A stretch of DNA of 40,727 nt, taken from Clostridia bacterium (GTDB taxonomy: Bacteria; Bacillota; Clostridia; Oscillospirales; CAG-272). Shown one piece after another: positions 33,041 through 40,121 of this stretch; position 1 is the stretch's first letter, and every line of letters begins with the position of its first letter. The stretch covers positions 1 through 40,727 of the forward strand of contig JAFVZL010000053.1 of NCBI GenBank assembly GCA_017508195.1. Direction: 5' to 3'. The translations under genes were made by a program, and so were the position numbers. The notes under the pieces are model-generated. The model saw only the letters and a list, made by a program, of their open reading frames with translations. It made no database searches and was not told the origin of the DNA.

Positions 33041-34111
33041 ATGCAGAACGGTAAGCTCGAGCGCTTATGCTGCCTGACGGTAGTGATTATCGGAGGGGCG
33101 CTCATATTATTTCTGTTTTTCAAGCACCTGTTCGGGGTCATACTCCCGTTTCTCATCGCGTGGGCAATGGCGTTCGCTACCCGTCCCGTGGCCGAGGCTT
33201 TAGCAAGAGGATCAAAGAGAGGCAAGCGCATACTGCGCGCCATACTCGCGCTCCTTTTCTCGCTTCTGGTTATCGGTGTGATATTCCTCATCTGCTTCGT
33301 GTTATGCTCCGAGCTGTGGAGATTGCTCTCGGGGCTCGGTGAGGGGGATGCCTTGCGCGATTTCTTTGACAAGCTTCTCGGCGGCGGCCTTTTCGGCGGT
33401 ATATTCGATAAGCTCGGTGAGAGAGTTGCCGACGTATTCTACGAGCTTCTGATATCTCTTGCCGCAAAGCTCGGCAGCGTTGTGACCTCGTGGGTCGGTG
33501 CCGTGCCGAAAATTCTGTTGTTTATCCTCATAACCGTCATAGCCTCGGTATATTTCGCACTCGATCTCGAGCGCGTGAACGGTGCAGTAAAGAAAATTCT
33601 GCCCGAGGCAGTATACGGCTGGCTCTCCGAGCTTAAGCGCGGAGCCTTCAGAACGGGCGTGCGCTACCTGCGCTCTTATCTTATATTAATGATGCTGACC
33701 TTTATTATCATGCTAGTAGGCCTTATGCTGCTCGGACGGCCGTATGCCGTTCTGCTTGCGTTCATTATCGCGATAGCCGACGTTTTACCCGTTATCGGTG
33801 TCGGCAGTATCTTAATTCCGTGGGGGATATACGAGATAGCCTTCGGTGCGGACGGTATAGGTATCGGGCTCATTATTCTGATGGCCGTATACGAGCTGAT
33901 ACGCCAATTCCTCGAGCCTAAGATAGTAGGTAAGAATCTTGGAGTTCATCCGCTTCTCACTCTTGTGACGCTTTACGTCGGATACTCGCTATTCGGCTTT
34001 GTAGGATTACTGCTCGTCCCCGTGGTTTCGGTCATCGTTAACGTCACCCTCGAGAAAAAGAATTCCGCCGAGGTCGGAAAGAGGGAAGTCTCCGAGCATA
34101 ACGGGGCGTAA
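33041..34111 (+). CDS. AI-2E family / YtvI-type membrane protein
   Basis: 356 aa with about eight transmembrane segments in the AI-2E transporter family pattern: two N-terminal helices, a soluble middle (about 95-140), then a C-terminal block with PYAVLLAFIIAIADVLPVIGVG and LEPKIVGKNLGVHPLLTL, which are family landmarks. The nearest named type is YtvI of spore formers, but sporulation cannot be judged from this window. The ribosome binding site is GGGGGG. A TATAAT at 33009-33014 lies just upstream without a clear -35. The last 105 bp overlap the convergent gene on the other strand. Confidence 0.88.
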   Translation: MQNGKLERLCCLTVVIIGGALILFLFFKHLFGVILPFLIAWAMAFATRPVAEALARGSKRGKRILRAILALLFSLLVIGVIFLICFVLCSELWRLLSGLGEGDALRDFFDKLLGGGLFGGIFDKLGERVADVFYELLISLAAKLGSVVTSWVGAVPKILLFILITVIASVYFALDLERVNGAVKKILPEAVYGWLSELKRGAFRTGVRYLRSYLILMMLTFIIMLVGLMLLGRPYAVLLAFIIAIADVLPVIGVGSILIPWGIYEIAFGADGIGIGLIILMAVYELIRQFLEPKIVGKNLGVHPLLTLVTLYVGYSLFGFVGLLLVPVVSVIVNVTLEKKNSAEVGKREVSEHNGA

Positions 34112-34762
34112 GCCCTCTTTATCAAGAGCTTCCTTAATTTTATCATATGAGGGATGCTTTTCGGCATTACCGATAAAGTAGGCGCATCCCGAATACACTC
34201 CCGAAGCACCGCCGATAAAGCCGTATTCATATGGCGGCAGCTCTATTCCACCTTGCTCGATAAGATATGCGCGGATGCCGTTTTCCGTAAGCAGGGCGTA
34301 CATTCCGCGGTCTGCGGTGATAGCCGCCTCATCCGACAGCTTCATGACCGTACAGGCAGGATAACCCTGATTCGAGTTTATGACCGTATATCCGCGGCTC
34401 TCGGCGAGCTCTTTCAGATAAATAGAGAGAGAAGCCTCTCTTGCATAGATGCTCTTTCCCATAACTAGCGCGTTGAGGATAACGTCGTCGGGGTAGACTT
34501 TGCCGTGAATATCCGAGGTAAAGTGCATTCTCATGCGCGTATTGTCGTAAATCACCGACATCTCCGCCTCGCCAGCTTCTAGGTAGTCCGAGGTCGAAAC
34601 AAGCTCGTCACCGATACGGCATATGAGCATATCGGGGTGCGAGGATAGTGGCTCGGAGAGCCTTGCTGAGGGTGGCATAAGCACGGGCATAAAGCCGTAT
34701 TGCATGAGCCGCCTCAGTGCACACTCTGGCATTCGTGAATCTACTATTGCGATTTTTTTCAT
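34007..34762 (-). CDS. GME-fold protein (DUF6873-like)
   Basis: 251 aa from the ATG at 34762 (MKKIAIVDSRMPE). It resembles my memory of the DUF6873 family, predicted to share the fold of guanidino-modifying enzymes (arginine deiminase, DDAH). Family-like segments are HGKVYPDDVILNALVMG, SNQGYPACTVMKLSDEA with a candidate nucleophile Cys, and AAITADRGMY. No activity is established. No good ribosome binding site is seen and the start is uncertain (an in-frame ATG also lies at 34780). It lies downstream of rpmB but beyond a strong terminator. Its 3' end overlaps the YtvI-type gene tail to tail by 105 bp. Confidence 0.75.
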   Translation of the reverse strand: MKKIAIVDSRMPECALRRLMQYGFMPVLMPPSARLSEPLSSHPDMLICRIGDELVSTSDYLEAGEAEMSVIYDNTRMRMHFTSDIHGKVYPDDVILNALVMGKSIYAREASLSIYLKELAESRGYTVINSNQGYPACTVMKLSDEAAITADRGMYALLTENGIRAYLIEQGGIELPPYEYGFIGGASGVYSGCAYFIGNAEKHPSYDKIKEALDKEGLRPVMLGDFPLSDLGGILFLEGDVNDDRNHGDEQ

Positions 34763-34823
34763 TTTCAGATTATGCCGCATTGCTCGCGGCTTTTCTCCCG
34801 ACAATAATTCCGAGGATAACAAA

Positions 34824-34847
34824 AAACTCCGCCACAAGCGGAGTTTT
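34824..34847 (-). terminator. Terminator of rpmB
   Basis: On the minus strand AAACTCCGC pairs with GCGGAGTTT around TTGTG and ends in TTTTTT; it starts 7 nt after the rpmB stop. Confidence 0.9.
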
Positions 34848-34854
34848 TGATGCG

Positions 34855-35040
34855 TTATATACGCTCGACCTTTCCGGAACGAAGGCAACGGGAGCAAACT
34901 GCAACGGTGGTATGAGCACCGTCAACAACTGCCTTAACCTTACGAATGTTAGGCTTCCAGGTTCTGTTGGTCTTACGGTTAGAGTGGGAAACGTTATGAC
35001 CGAAGGTCACGCCCTTACCGCAAATGCTACACTTAGCCAT
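34855..35040 (-). CDS. rpmB: 50S ribosomal protein bL28 (zinc-binding form)
   Basis: 61 aa, typical for bL28. It starts MAKCSICGKGVTFGHNVSHS and keeps the RKTNRTWKPN core. Two Cys pairs, CSIC near the start and CSRC near the end, mark the zinc-binding (C+) paralogue type. GGAGGTG precedes the ATG. It is a single-gene transcript: promoter at 35116-35144, a leader of about 70 nt with a small hairpin (AGTCC-ttcg-GGGCT), and a terminator directly after the stop. Confidence 0.98.
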   Translation of the reverse strand: MAKCSICGKGVTFGHNVSHSNRKTNRTWKPNIRKVKAVVDGAHTTVAVCSRCLRSGKVERI

Positions 35041-35115
35041 TTTGACACCTCCAAATCTAGCCCCGAAGGACTAAAATCTATCTAAATTTATTTGAAAACT
35101 AAATCAGCAAGCAAT

Positions 35116-35144
35116 ATTATAGCACATAGCTTGTCAAATTGCAA
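35116..35144 (-). promoter_or_regulatory. Promoter of rpmB
   Basis: -35 TTGCAA (35144-35139), 17-bp spacer, -10 TATAAT (35121-35116) with TGTGC directly before it. Confidence 0.82.
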
Positions 35145-35180
35145 GAGCTTTTTTCGTTTTTTTAAAACTTTTTTTGAGTA

Positions 35181-35966
35181 TTATTTACCGAGCTTCTTCG
35201 TTTTTTCATACGCGCTGAGCACCGCATCTGATACCACGCCGCGCATACCGCCCGCCTCGAGCGCAAGAACGCCCTCAATGGTGCTTCCGCCGGGGGAGCA
35301 GACCGCATCCTTAAGCTCACCCGGGTGCTTACCCGACTCGAGCACGACGGTAGCCGCACCGAGTGCGGTCTTAGCCGCGTATTGCATAGCCTTGTCGCGG
35401 GGCAGACCCGCAGCCACCGCACCGTCGGCAAGAGCCTCGATGAACATATATACGAAGGCAGGACCGCAGCCCGAAAGAGCCGAGCCAGCATCGATAAGTG
35501 CCTCGGGTATCTTGTCAAGCGTGCCCGAATACTTCATGAAATCAAGGAACTTATCGAGCCTCACCTCTCCGACCTCTGGTGTGGCGGTATATAGTATCAT
35601 TCCTTCACCGTATGCAACGGGAGTGTTGGGCATAATTCTTATGATGGGATGATTTTTTCCGAGAGCCTCGGTGAGTGACTCGAGCTTAACGCCCGCACAC
35701 ATGCTGATAAGCACGGTATCCTCATCCAAGAACTCCTTAAGCTCCGAGAGCACGCCCCTTACGATATTCGGCTTGACACCGAGGAAGATATAGTCGCACT
35801 CCTTAAGGTCGGATAGCTCCGAGGGCTTTGCATCTATCTCCTTTGCAAGAGCGATAGATCTTTCGGTATCCTTATCGTAAAGGTATATTCTTGCATAGGA
35901 AACTCTCGCGACGGCACGTGCGAGCGCACCGCCCATGTTTCCGCAGCCTATAAATCCAATATTCAT
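35181..35966 (-). CDS. proC: Pyrroline-5-carboxylate reductase
   Basis: Catalyses the last step of proline synthesis, NAD(P)H-dependent reduction of pyrroline-5-carboxylate. 261 aa. The N-terminal dinucleotide-binding motif is GFIGCGNMGGAL; MPNTPVAYGEG (about 117-127) and the long C-terminal signature SALSGCGPAFVYMFIEAL followed by the AGLPRDKA region are diagnostic. It is the third gene of proB-proA-proC, 12 nt after proA, with AAGGAG upstream. Confidence 0.97.
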   Translation of the reverse strand: MNIGFIGCGNMGGALARAVARVSYARIYLYDKDTERSIALAKEIDAKPSELSDLKECDYIFLGVKPNIVRGVLSELKEFLDEDTVLISMCAGVKLESLTEALGKNHPIIRIMPNTPVAYGEGMILYTATPEVGEVRLDKFLDFMKYSGTLDKIPEALIDAGSALSGCGPAFVYMFIEALADGAVAAGLPRDKAMQYAAKTALGAATVVLESGKHPGELKDAVCSPGGSTIEGVLALEAGGMRGVVSDAVLSAYEKTKKLGK

Positions 35967-35978
35967 AGTATCTCCTTT

Positions 35979-37238
35979 TTAACGGATCTGTCCGTTACCG
36001 CGTATTATATACTTGTATGTGGTAAGCTCGGATATTCCCATCGGCCCCCTTGCGTGCATCTTCTGCGTAGAGATGCCCATCTCGCAGCCGAGACCGAACT
36101 CGCCGCCGTCGGTGAATCTTGTAGATGCGTTCACGTACACCGCCGCAGAATCGACAGAAGAAAGGAACTTAGCCTCTGCCTCGGGCGACTCGGTGAGGAT
36201 AGCCTCACTGTGGTGTGTTGAATGCTCACCGATATGGGCGATAGCCTCGTCCACGCTGTCGAGTACGCGTACCGCCATTCTGTAATCAAGGAACTCGGTA
36301 TCGTAGCTTTCGCTATCGGCGGGTGTTACGGGAATGATAGCCGCGGTGCGAGCGTCACCTATGATATCAACGGGAGTAAGCCCCTCTTTAGCTCTTTGTG
36401 TGACGAGTCTATCATATACGAGAGGGAGAAGCCTCTCGGAAAGTGCTGAGTGAACGAGCAGCACCTCCATCGCGTTACACACGGATGGGCGCTGAGTCTT
36501 GGCATTCTCGATGATATCGAGAGCCATATCGACATTGCAGCTTTCGTCAGCGTATATATGACATATACCCGTACCCGTTTCGATTACGGGGACGATAGCA
36601 TTTTCGACACATGCGGAAATAAGACCCTTGCCGCCTCTCGGTATAAGAAGGTCAACGTAGCCGCGGGCGCGCATAAGCTCCGTGGCACTCGCTCTCGTAG
36701 TATCGTCGATAAGCTGAACCGCGCACTCGGGCAGTCCTGCGCGAACAATTCCGCGCGTCAGCGCATCGACTATCGCTCTTGCCGAGCGGTATGCTTCCTT
36801 ACCTCCTCTGAGAATACAGACGTTACCGCTTTTCAAGGCAAGTGCGGCAGCATCGGAGGTGACGTTCGGGCGCGACTCGTAAATAATAGCCACGACACCC
36901 ATAGGCACGACCGTCTTTTCGATCTTAAGACCGTTCGGGCGCTCTACCGTAGATATTACTTCACCGAGAGGGGAGGGGAGAGCCATGGCGTCGAGTATGC
37001 CCTTTGCCATTCCCTCAATGCGCTCGGGAGTCAGTCTAAGTCGGTCTATCATGACCGCGCTGACCTTGTCGCGCGCCGCCTCACAGTCGAGCGCGTTAGC
37101 CTCGAGGATAGTGTCCTTATCCTTGACGAGCTCCTCTGCCATATAGGATAATGCCGTATTTATCTTTTCCTTTGAGGTGCCTCGCATCATAAGCTCGGCA
37201 GCCTTCGCATCCTTTAATATGTCAAGTGTTGTTTTCAT
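35979..37238 (-). CDS. proA: Gamma-glutamyl phosphate reductase
   Basis: Reduces gamma-glutamyl phosphate to glutamate-5-semialdehyde, the second step of proline synthesis. 419 aa, the usual size. Family landmarks are GVVAIIYESRPNVTSDAAAL near 113-132, GNVCILRGGKEA, DLLIPRGGKGLI and the region around the catalytic Cys, TGICHIYADESC. TDGGEFGLGCEMGIS is near the C-terminus. Its ATG overlaps the proB stop by 4 bp, so translation is coupled. Confidence 0.97.
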   Translation of the reverse strand: MKTTLDILKDAKAAELMMRGTSKEKINTALSYMAEELVKDKDTILEANALDCEAARDKVSAVMIDRLRLTPERIEGMAKGILDAMALPSPLGEVISTVERPNGLKIEKTVVPMGVVAIIYESRPNVTSDAAALALKSGNVCILRGGKEAYRSARAIVDALTRGIVRAGLPECAVQLIDDTTRASATELMRARGYVDLLIPRGGKGLISACVENAIVPVIETGTGICHIYADESCNVDMALDIIENAKTQRPSVCNAMEVLLVHSALSERLLPLVYDRLVTQRAKEGLTPVDIIGDARTAAIIPVTPADSESYDTEFLDYRMAVRVLDSVDEAIAHIGEHSTHHSEAILTESPEAEAKFLSSVDSAAVYVNASTRFTDGGEFGLGCEMGISTQKMHARGPMGISELTTYKYIIRGNGQIR

Positions 37239-38011
37239 TTTGTGCTCTTTTCAGAATAAAATCTCGTTCCTACGTCGATTCCATCGAGGATATTGTAAAG
37301 TCTCTCGGGGTAGGCACCGTTGGTGATTATCATATCGCAGCCGCCGTCGGTGGCTATCCTCGCGGCACGGAGCTTGGTCTGCATACCGCCCGTACCGAGC
37401 GCGGAGCCCGCACCCTCGCCGAGTGCCATGACATCATCGGTTATCTCGCGCACCTCTCTTATGAGAGTCGCATCGGGGTTCTTTCTGGGATCTGCGGTGT
37501 AGAGCCCCTCGATATCCGAAAGGAGCACCAAGAGATCTGCACCCACGCTTGCCGCGATGCGAGCAGAGAGGGTATCGTTATCACCGAACTCGATCTCCTC
37601 TGTGGATATAGTATCGTTTTCGTTTATGATAGGAATGACCGAGAGCTCAAGCAGTCTGTTTACCGTCGCATCGAATTTTGCGTGTCTGTCCTCGCACTCG
37701 AGGTCCGGAGCAGTGAGAAGTATTTGCGCTACCGTGTGGTTATGCTGTGCAAATTCCTTGTCGTATATGTACATCAGCTCGCACTGACCGACCGCAGCCG
37801 CTGCCTGCTTTGATGCAATATCGGTAGGCCTTTTCGACAGGTGGAGCTTACCGACACCCATGCCGATAGCACCCGAGGAAACGATAATGACCTCATTTCC
37901 CGCGTTCTTCATATCGCTGATGGTGCGGCAGAGCATCTCTATTCTTCTGATGTTGACCGAGCCGTTCGCATAGGTCAGTGTCGAAGTACCTATCTTAATA
38001 ACAATTCTCAT
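37235..38011 (-). CDS. proB: Glutamate 5-kinase
   Basis: Phosphorylates glutamate to start proline synthesis and is normally inhibited by proline. 258 aa, the amino-acid-kinase domain only; the C-terminal PUA domain of longer homologues is absent. Visible motifs are VIKIGTSTLT at the start, VSSGAIGMG near 45-53, IINENDTIS and LGTGGMQTKLRAA. GGAGGAAG precedes the ATG. It leads the proBAC operon from the promoter at 38045-38073. Confidence 0.97.
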   Translation of the reverse strand: MRIVIKIGTSTLTYANGSVNIRRIEMLCRTISDMKNAGNEVIIVSSGAIGMGVGKLHLSKRPTDIASKQAAAAVGQCELMYIYDKEFAQHNHTVAQILLTAPDLECEDRHAKFDATVNRLLELSVIPIINENDTISTEEIEFGDNDTLSARIAASVGADLLVLLSDIEGLYTADPRKNPDATLIREVREITDDVMALGEGAGSALGTGGMQTKLRAARIATDGGCDMIITNGAYPERLYNILDGIDVGTRFYSEKSTK

Positions 38012-38044
38012 AGCTTCCTCCGCGAATCCTTTATCTTACCCTAC

Positions 38045-38073
38045 ATTTTAGCACAATAAAAAAATTTTTGCAA
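38045..38073 (-). promoter_or_regulatory. Promoter of proBAC
   Basis: -35 TTGCAA (38073-38068), 17-bp spacer ending TTGTGC, -10 TAAAAT (38050-38045). Its core (TTGTGCTAAAAT) is the same as in the folT promoter. Confidence 0.78.
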
Positions 38074-38166
38074 TATTTATTTTAAAAACGGAAATGTATA
38101 TATTCTGAACAACAAAGGTTTTTCGTGTGAATTCTGTGAAATCCTATGAAAATGACCCCCTATGCC

Positions 38167-38195
38167 TTGATTTATTTGTGCGCTTGTGTTACAAT
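38167..38195 (+). promoter_or_regulatory. Promoter of the membrane LuxR regulator gene
   Basis: -35 TTGATT (38167-38172), 17-bp spacer, -10 TACAAT (38190-38195). Confidence 0.75.
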
Positions 38196-38230
38196 ATTTA
38201 ATAACAAAGGGAATTTAAGGAGGTAAGCCT

Positions 38231-39187
38231 ATGACAACGGGATATATAATTTGCTTTATAGCCGCAGTAGGCTTACTGATCGCTTACTCGGTGGTGGTGA
38301 AAACCAAGGAATTTTGGCTGACGATGTTATACGTTTGCGTGTCGGTGGTCAACCTTGGATATTTGCTTATGTCCTTTGCAAACACCGTGGAGTTTGCCGT
38401 GTTCGGCAACGACGTGGCGTACCTCGGCAGCGTATTCCTCTCGATGTGTATGTTTCTCACCATCGTCCGTCTTTGCGGATTTGAGGTAAGGAGAGCTCAC
38501 GTTATAACCTGCGTGTCGCTCGGTGCATTGATGTTTATTATCGTTGCAATCTCACCGATGCTTCCGCTTTATTATAAGAGCGTGGATATCGAAACGGTTG
38601 ACGGTGCGACAAAGCTCGTTAAGGAATACGGAGTGCTCCATCCCGTTTATTTGGTGTATCTGCTCGGCTACTTTGCCGCAATGATAGGAACGATAATTCA
38701 CTCCGTGAGAAAAAAGAAGATCGCTAACCCGAAGCAAGCCGGCTTTATTGCCGCCATTGTATGCAGCAATATTACAGTGTGGCTGTTTGAGAAAATGGTA
38801 AGCTGGGAATACGAATTTCTTTCGGTCACTTACATAATATCAGAGCTTTTGTTGCTGGTCGTTTATTGGATGCTTCAGGATTACGTTCACAAGAATAATA
38901 TTCCTATGTTAACCACGACAGAGAAAGAGCGGCTCGGTGTTGATATCGCCACCATGCCAATGAACATCAAAATAGGTAAGGTGCTGCTTTCGTTAAAGAA
39001 CGGAGAAACGCTTGCACCGCGTGAGCGAGAGATACTTGAGCTGATACTCGAGAACAAAAAGCGTCGTGAAATTGCTGAAATTATGTTCCTCTCGGAAAAC
39101 ACGGTCAAGACCTACACGAGAACGCTATATTCCAAGCTCGGTGTAAGTAATCGAGAGGAATTATATGCGCTTCTTTTAGTTGAATAA
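38231..39187 (+). CDS. Membrane-bound LuxR-type regulator
   Basis: 318 aa. Residues 1-225 hold about seven transmembrane segments in the pattern of 7TM N-terminal sensor domains (HisKA_7TM-like). A short linker leads to a C-terminal GerE/LuxR HTH at about 255-318 with LAPREREILELILENKKRREI and FLSENTVKTYTRTLYSKLGV. It is therefore a one-component receptor that binds DNA from the membrane, with no kinase or receiver domain. AAGGAGGTAA precedes the ATG. The signal is unknown. Operator-like repeats lie between it and the next gene, so it may control that gene. Confidence 0.88.
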   Translation: MTTGYIICFIAAVGLLIAYSVVVKTKEFWLTMLYVCVSVVNLGYLLMSFANTVEFAVFGNDVAYLGSVFLSMCMFLTIVRLCGFEVRRAHVITCVSLGALMFIIVAISPMLPLYYKSVDIETVDGATKLVKEYGVLHPVYLVYLLGYFAAMIGTIIHSVRKKKIANPKQAGFIAAIVCSNITVWLFEKMVSWEYEFLSVTYIISELLLLVVYWMLQDYVHKNNIPMLTTTEKERLGVDIATMPMNIKIGKVLLSLKNGETLAPREREILELILENKKRREIAEIMFLSENTVKTYTRTLYSKLGVSNREELYALLLVE

Positions 39188-39215
39188 GCTGAATAGGCAA
39201 ACCATTATTTACATT

Positions 39216-39248
39216 GGACGGTGGAAATATCCACCGTCCCTTTTCTTT
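39216..39248 (+). terminator. Terminator of the membrane LuxR gene
   Basis: GGACGGTGGA pairs with TCCACCGTCC around AATA, followed by CTTTTCTTTTTT. Confidence 0.92.
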
Positions 39249-39300
39249 TTTATGTATGTGCATCATACAGCCCCACACTTGAATTGCGATCATCATACTC

Positions 39301-39344
39301 TTTTCACCCCTTTTTCACCCCTGAAATCGAAGCTTTTCACCCCT
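39301..39344. promoter_or_regulatory. Helically phased TTTTCACCCCT repeats
   Basis: Three exact copies of the 11-mer TTTTCACCCCT at 39301, 39312 and 39334: offsets of 11 and 22 bp, so all lie on one face of the helix. The last is followed by TATGGGGTG, an inverted partner. A -10-like TATGATAAAAT lies near 39371-39381 without a good -35, as expected for an activator-dependent promoter. Direct repeats at 11 bp are typical of OmpR/PhoB-type activators, but a LuxR-type regulator is the nearest candidate. Confidence 0.6.
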
Positions 39345-39437
39345 ATGGGGTGTACCGAAAAAGAGTACTGCTATGATAAAATGTAGACAAGATGATATTC
39401 GGTATTATCAAGAAAACTGAAACGGAGGTGGTGAAAT

Positions 39438-39872
39438 GTGACCGAAAAGCGAATTCTATTCGGCAAGTTTGAATTCCCCGTGGAGAAAGGGCTCGAATAT
39501 CTCGTCAACGAGAACATTCCCGAAACCGACTTTCTCTGCATCAACGAGCCGCACGATGCCTTTTCAATGATGTTTGAAAAGGACTTCCCGATCTTCACCG
39601 TACCCGAACACTCCGACAGGGATTATTGTCTGTTCGAGCTGAAGCGATCAGAACGAGTGATCAAATTCTTCTGCCCCGAAAGGCATAAAAATCTCGACAC
39701 GGCGGTATGGTACTTCTGCATGGAGCTTTTTGACGAAAGCGGTGAAGCTCACACTCTGCCCGGACAGGTACGGGTTGAATTCGACGGAAACTGTATCCGT
39801 CATGCAAAAGGAAAGCCGAAATTCATAGAGCTACTCGAAGGCGTGAAGCTCGCCACGGCAGCCTCGGTATAA
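39438..39872 (+). CDS. Hypothetical protein, 144 aa
   Basis: I do not recognise the family. Soluble, mixed charge, no signal peptide or membrane segment. It starts at GTG 39438 with GGAGGTG 7 nt upstream, a strong reason to accept the gene. Cys residues are scattered without CxxC pairs. It lies downstream of the phased TTTTCACCCCT repeats and is followed at once by hairpin-rich element B; its TAA stop lies in the left inverted repeat of that element. A related element also follows the small HTH gene at 15537. Confidence 0.7.
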   Translation: MTEKRILFGKFEFPVEKGLEYLVNENIPETDFLCINEPHDAFSMMFEKDFPIFTVPEHSDRDYCLFELKRSERVIKFFCPERHKNLDTAVWYFCMELFDESGEAHTLPGQVRVEFDGNCIRHAKGKPKFIELLEGVKLATAASV

Positions 39873-40092
39873 TGATTATCGGAAGTCGAAATAGTGCCGA
39901 CGGCTCTATTTCGAAGCCAAATCTTTGATTTGGCAACAAATTTTCGATGTGAAATTACAAATCTGTTATAATTCAAACGAAAATTTGCCGATCTTCATTT
40001 CAATGATACAGTAGCAAAAAGCCGTTTCGACTTTTTGCCTCGGCTGTTTTCAGCCGAAGAAAAGGCTTTGATGCCTTTTCTGTAATCATTCT
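39869..40092 (-). repeat. Hairpin-rich element, copy B (inverted)
   Basis: Read on the minus strand it has the same six stems as copy A: h1 40080-40059, h2 40056-40041, h3 40037-40015, a linker with ATCATTGAAA, h4 39987-39937, h5 39934-39916, h6 39914-39886. Exact 8-bp ends AATGATTA (39871-39878) and TAATCATT (40083-40090) form terminal inverted repeats. The h4 loop is about 30 nt longer than in A and contains, on the plus strand, TGTTATAAT (39964-39972), which could act as an extended -10 for the gene downstream. Confidence 0.75.
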
Positions 40093-40121
40093 AACATTTC
40101 ACAGAAAAAGGAGAAAGATTT

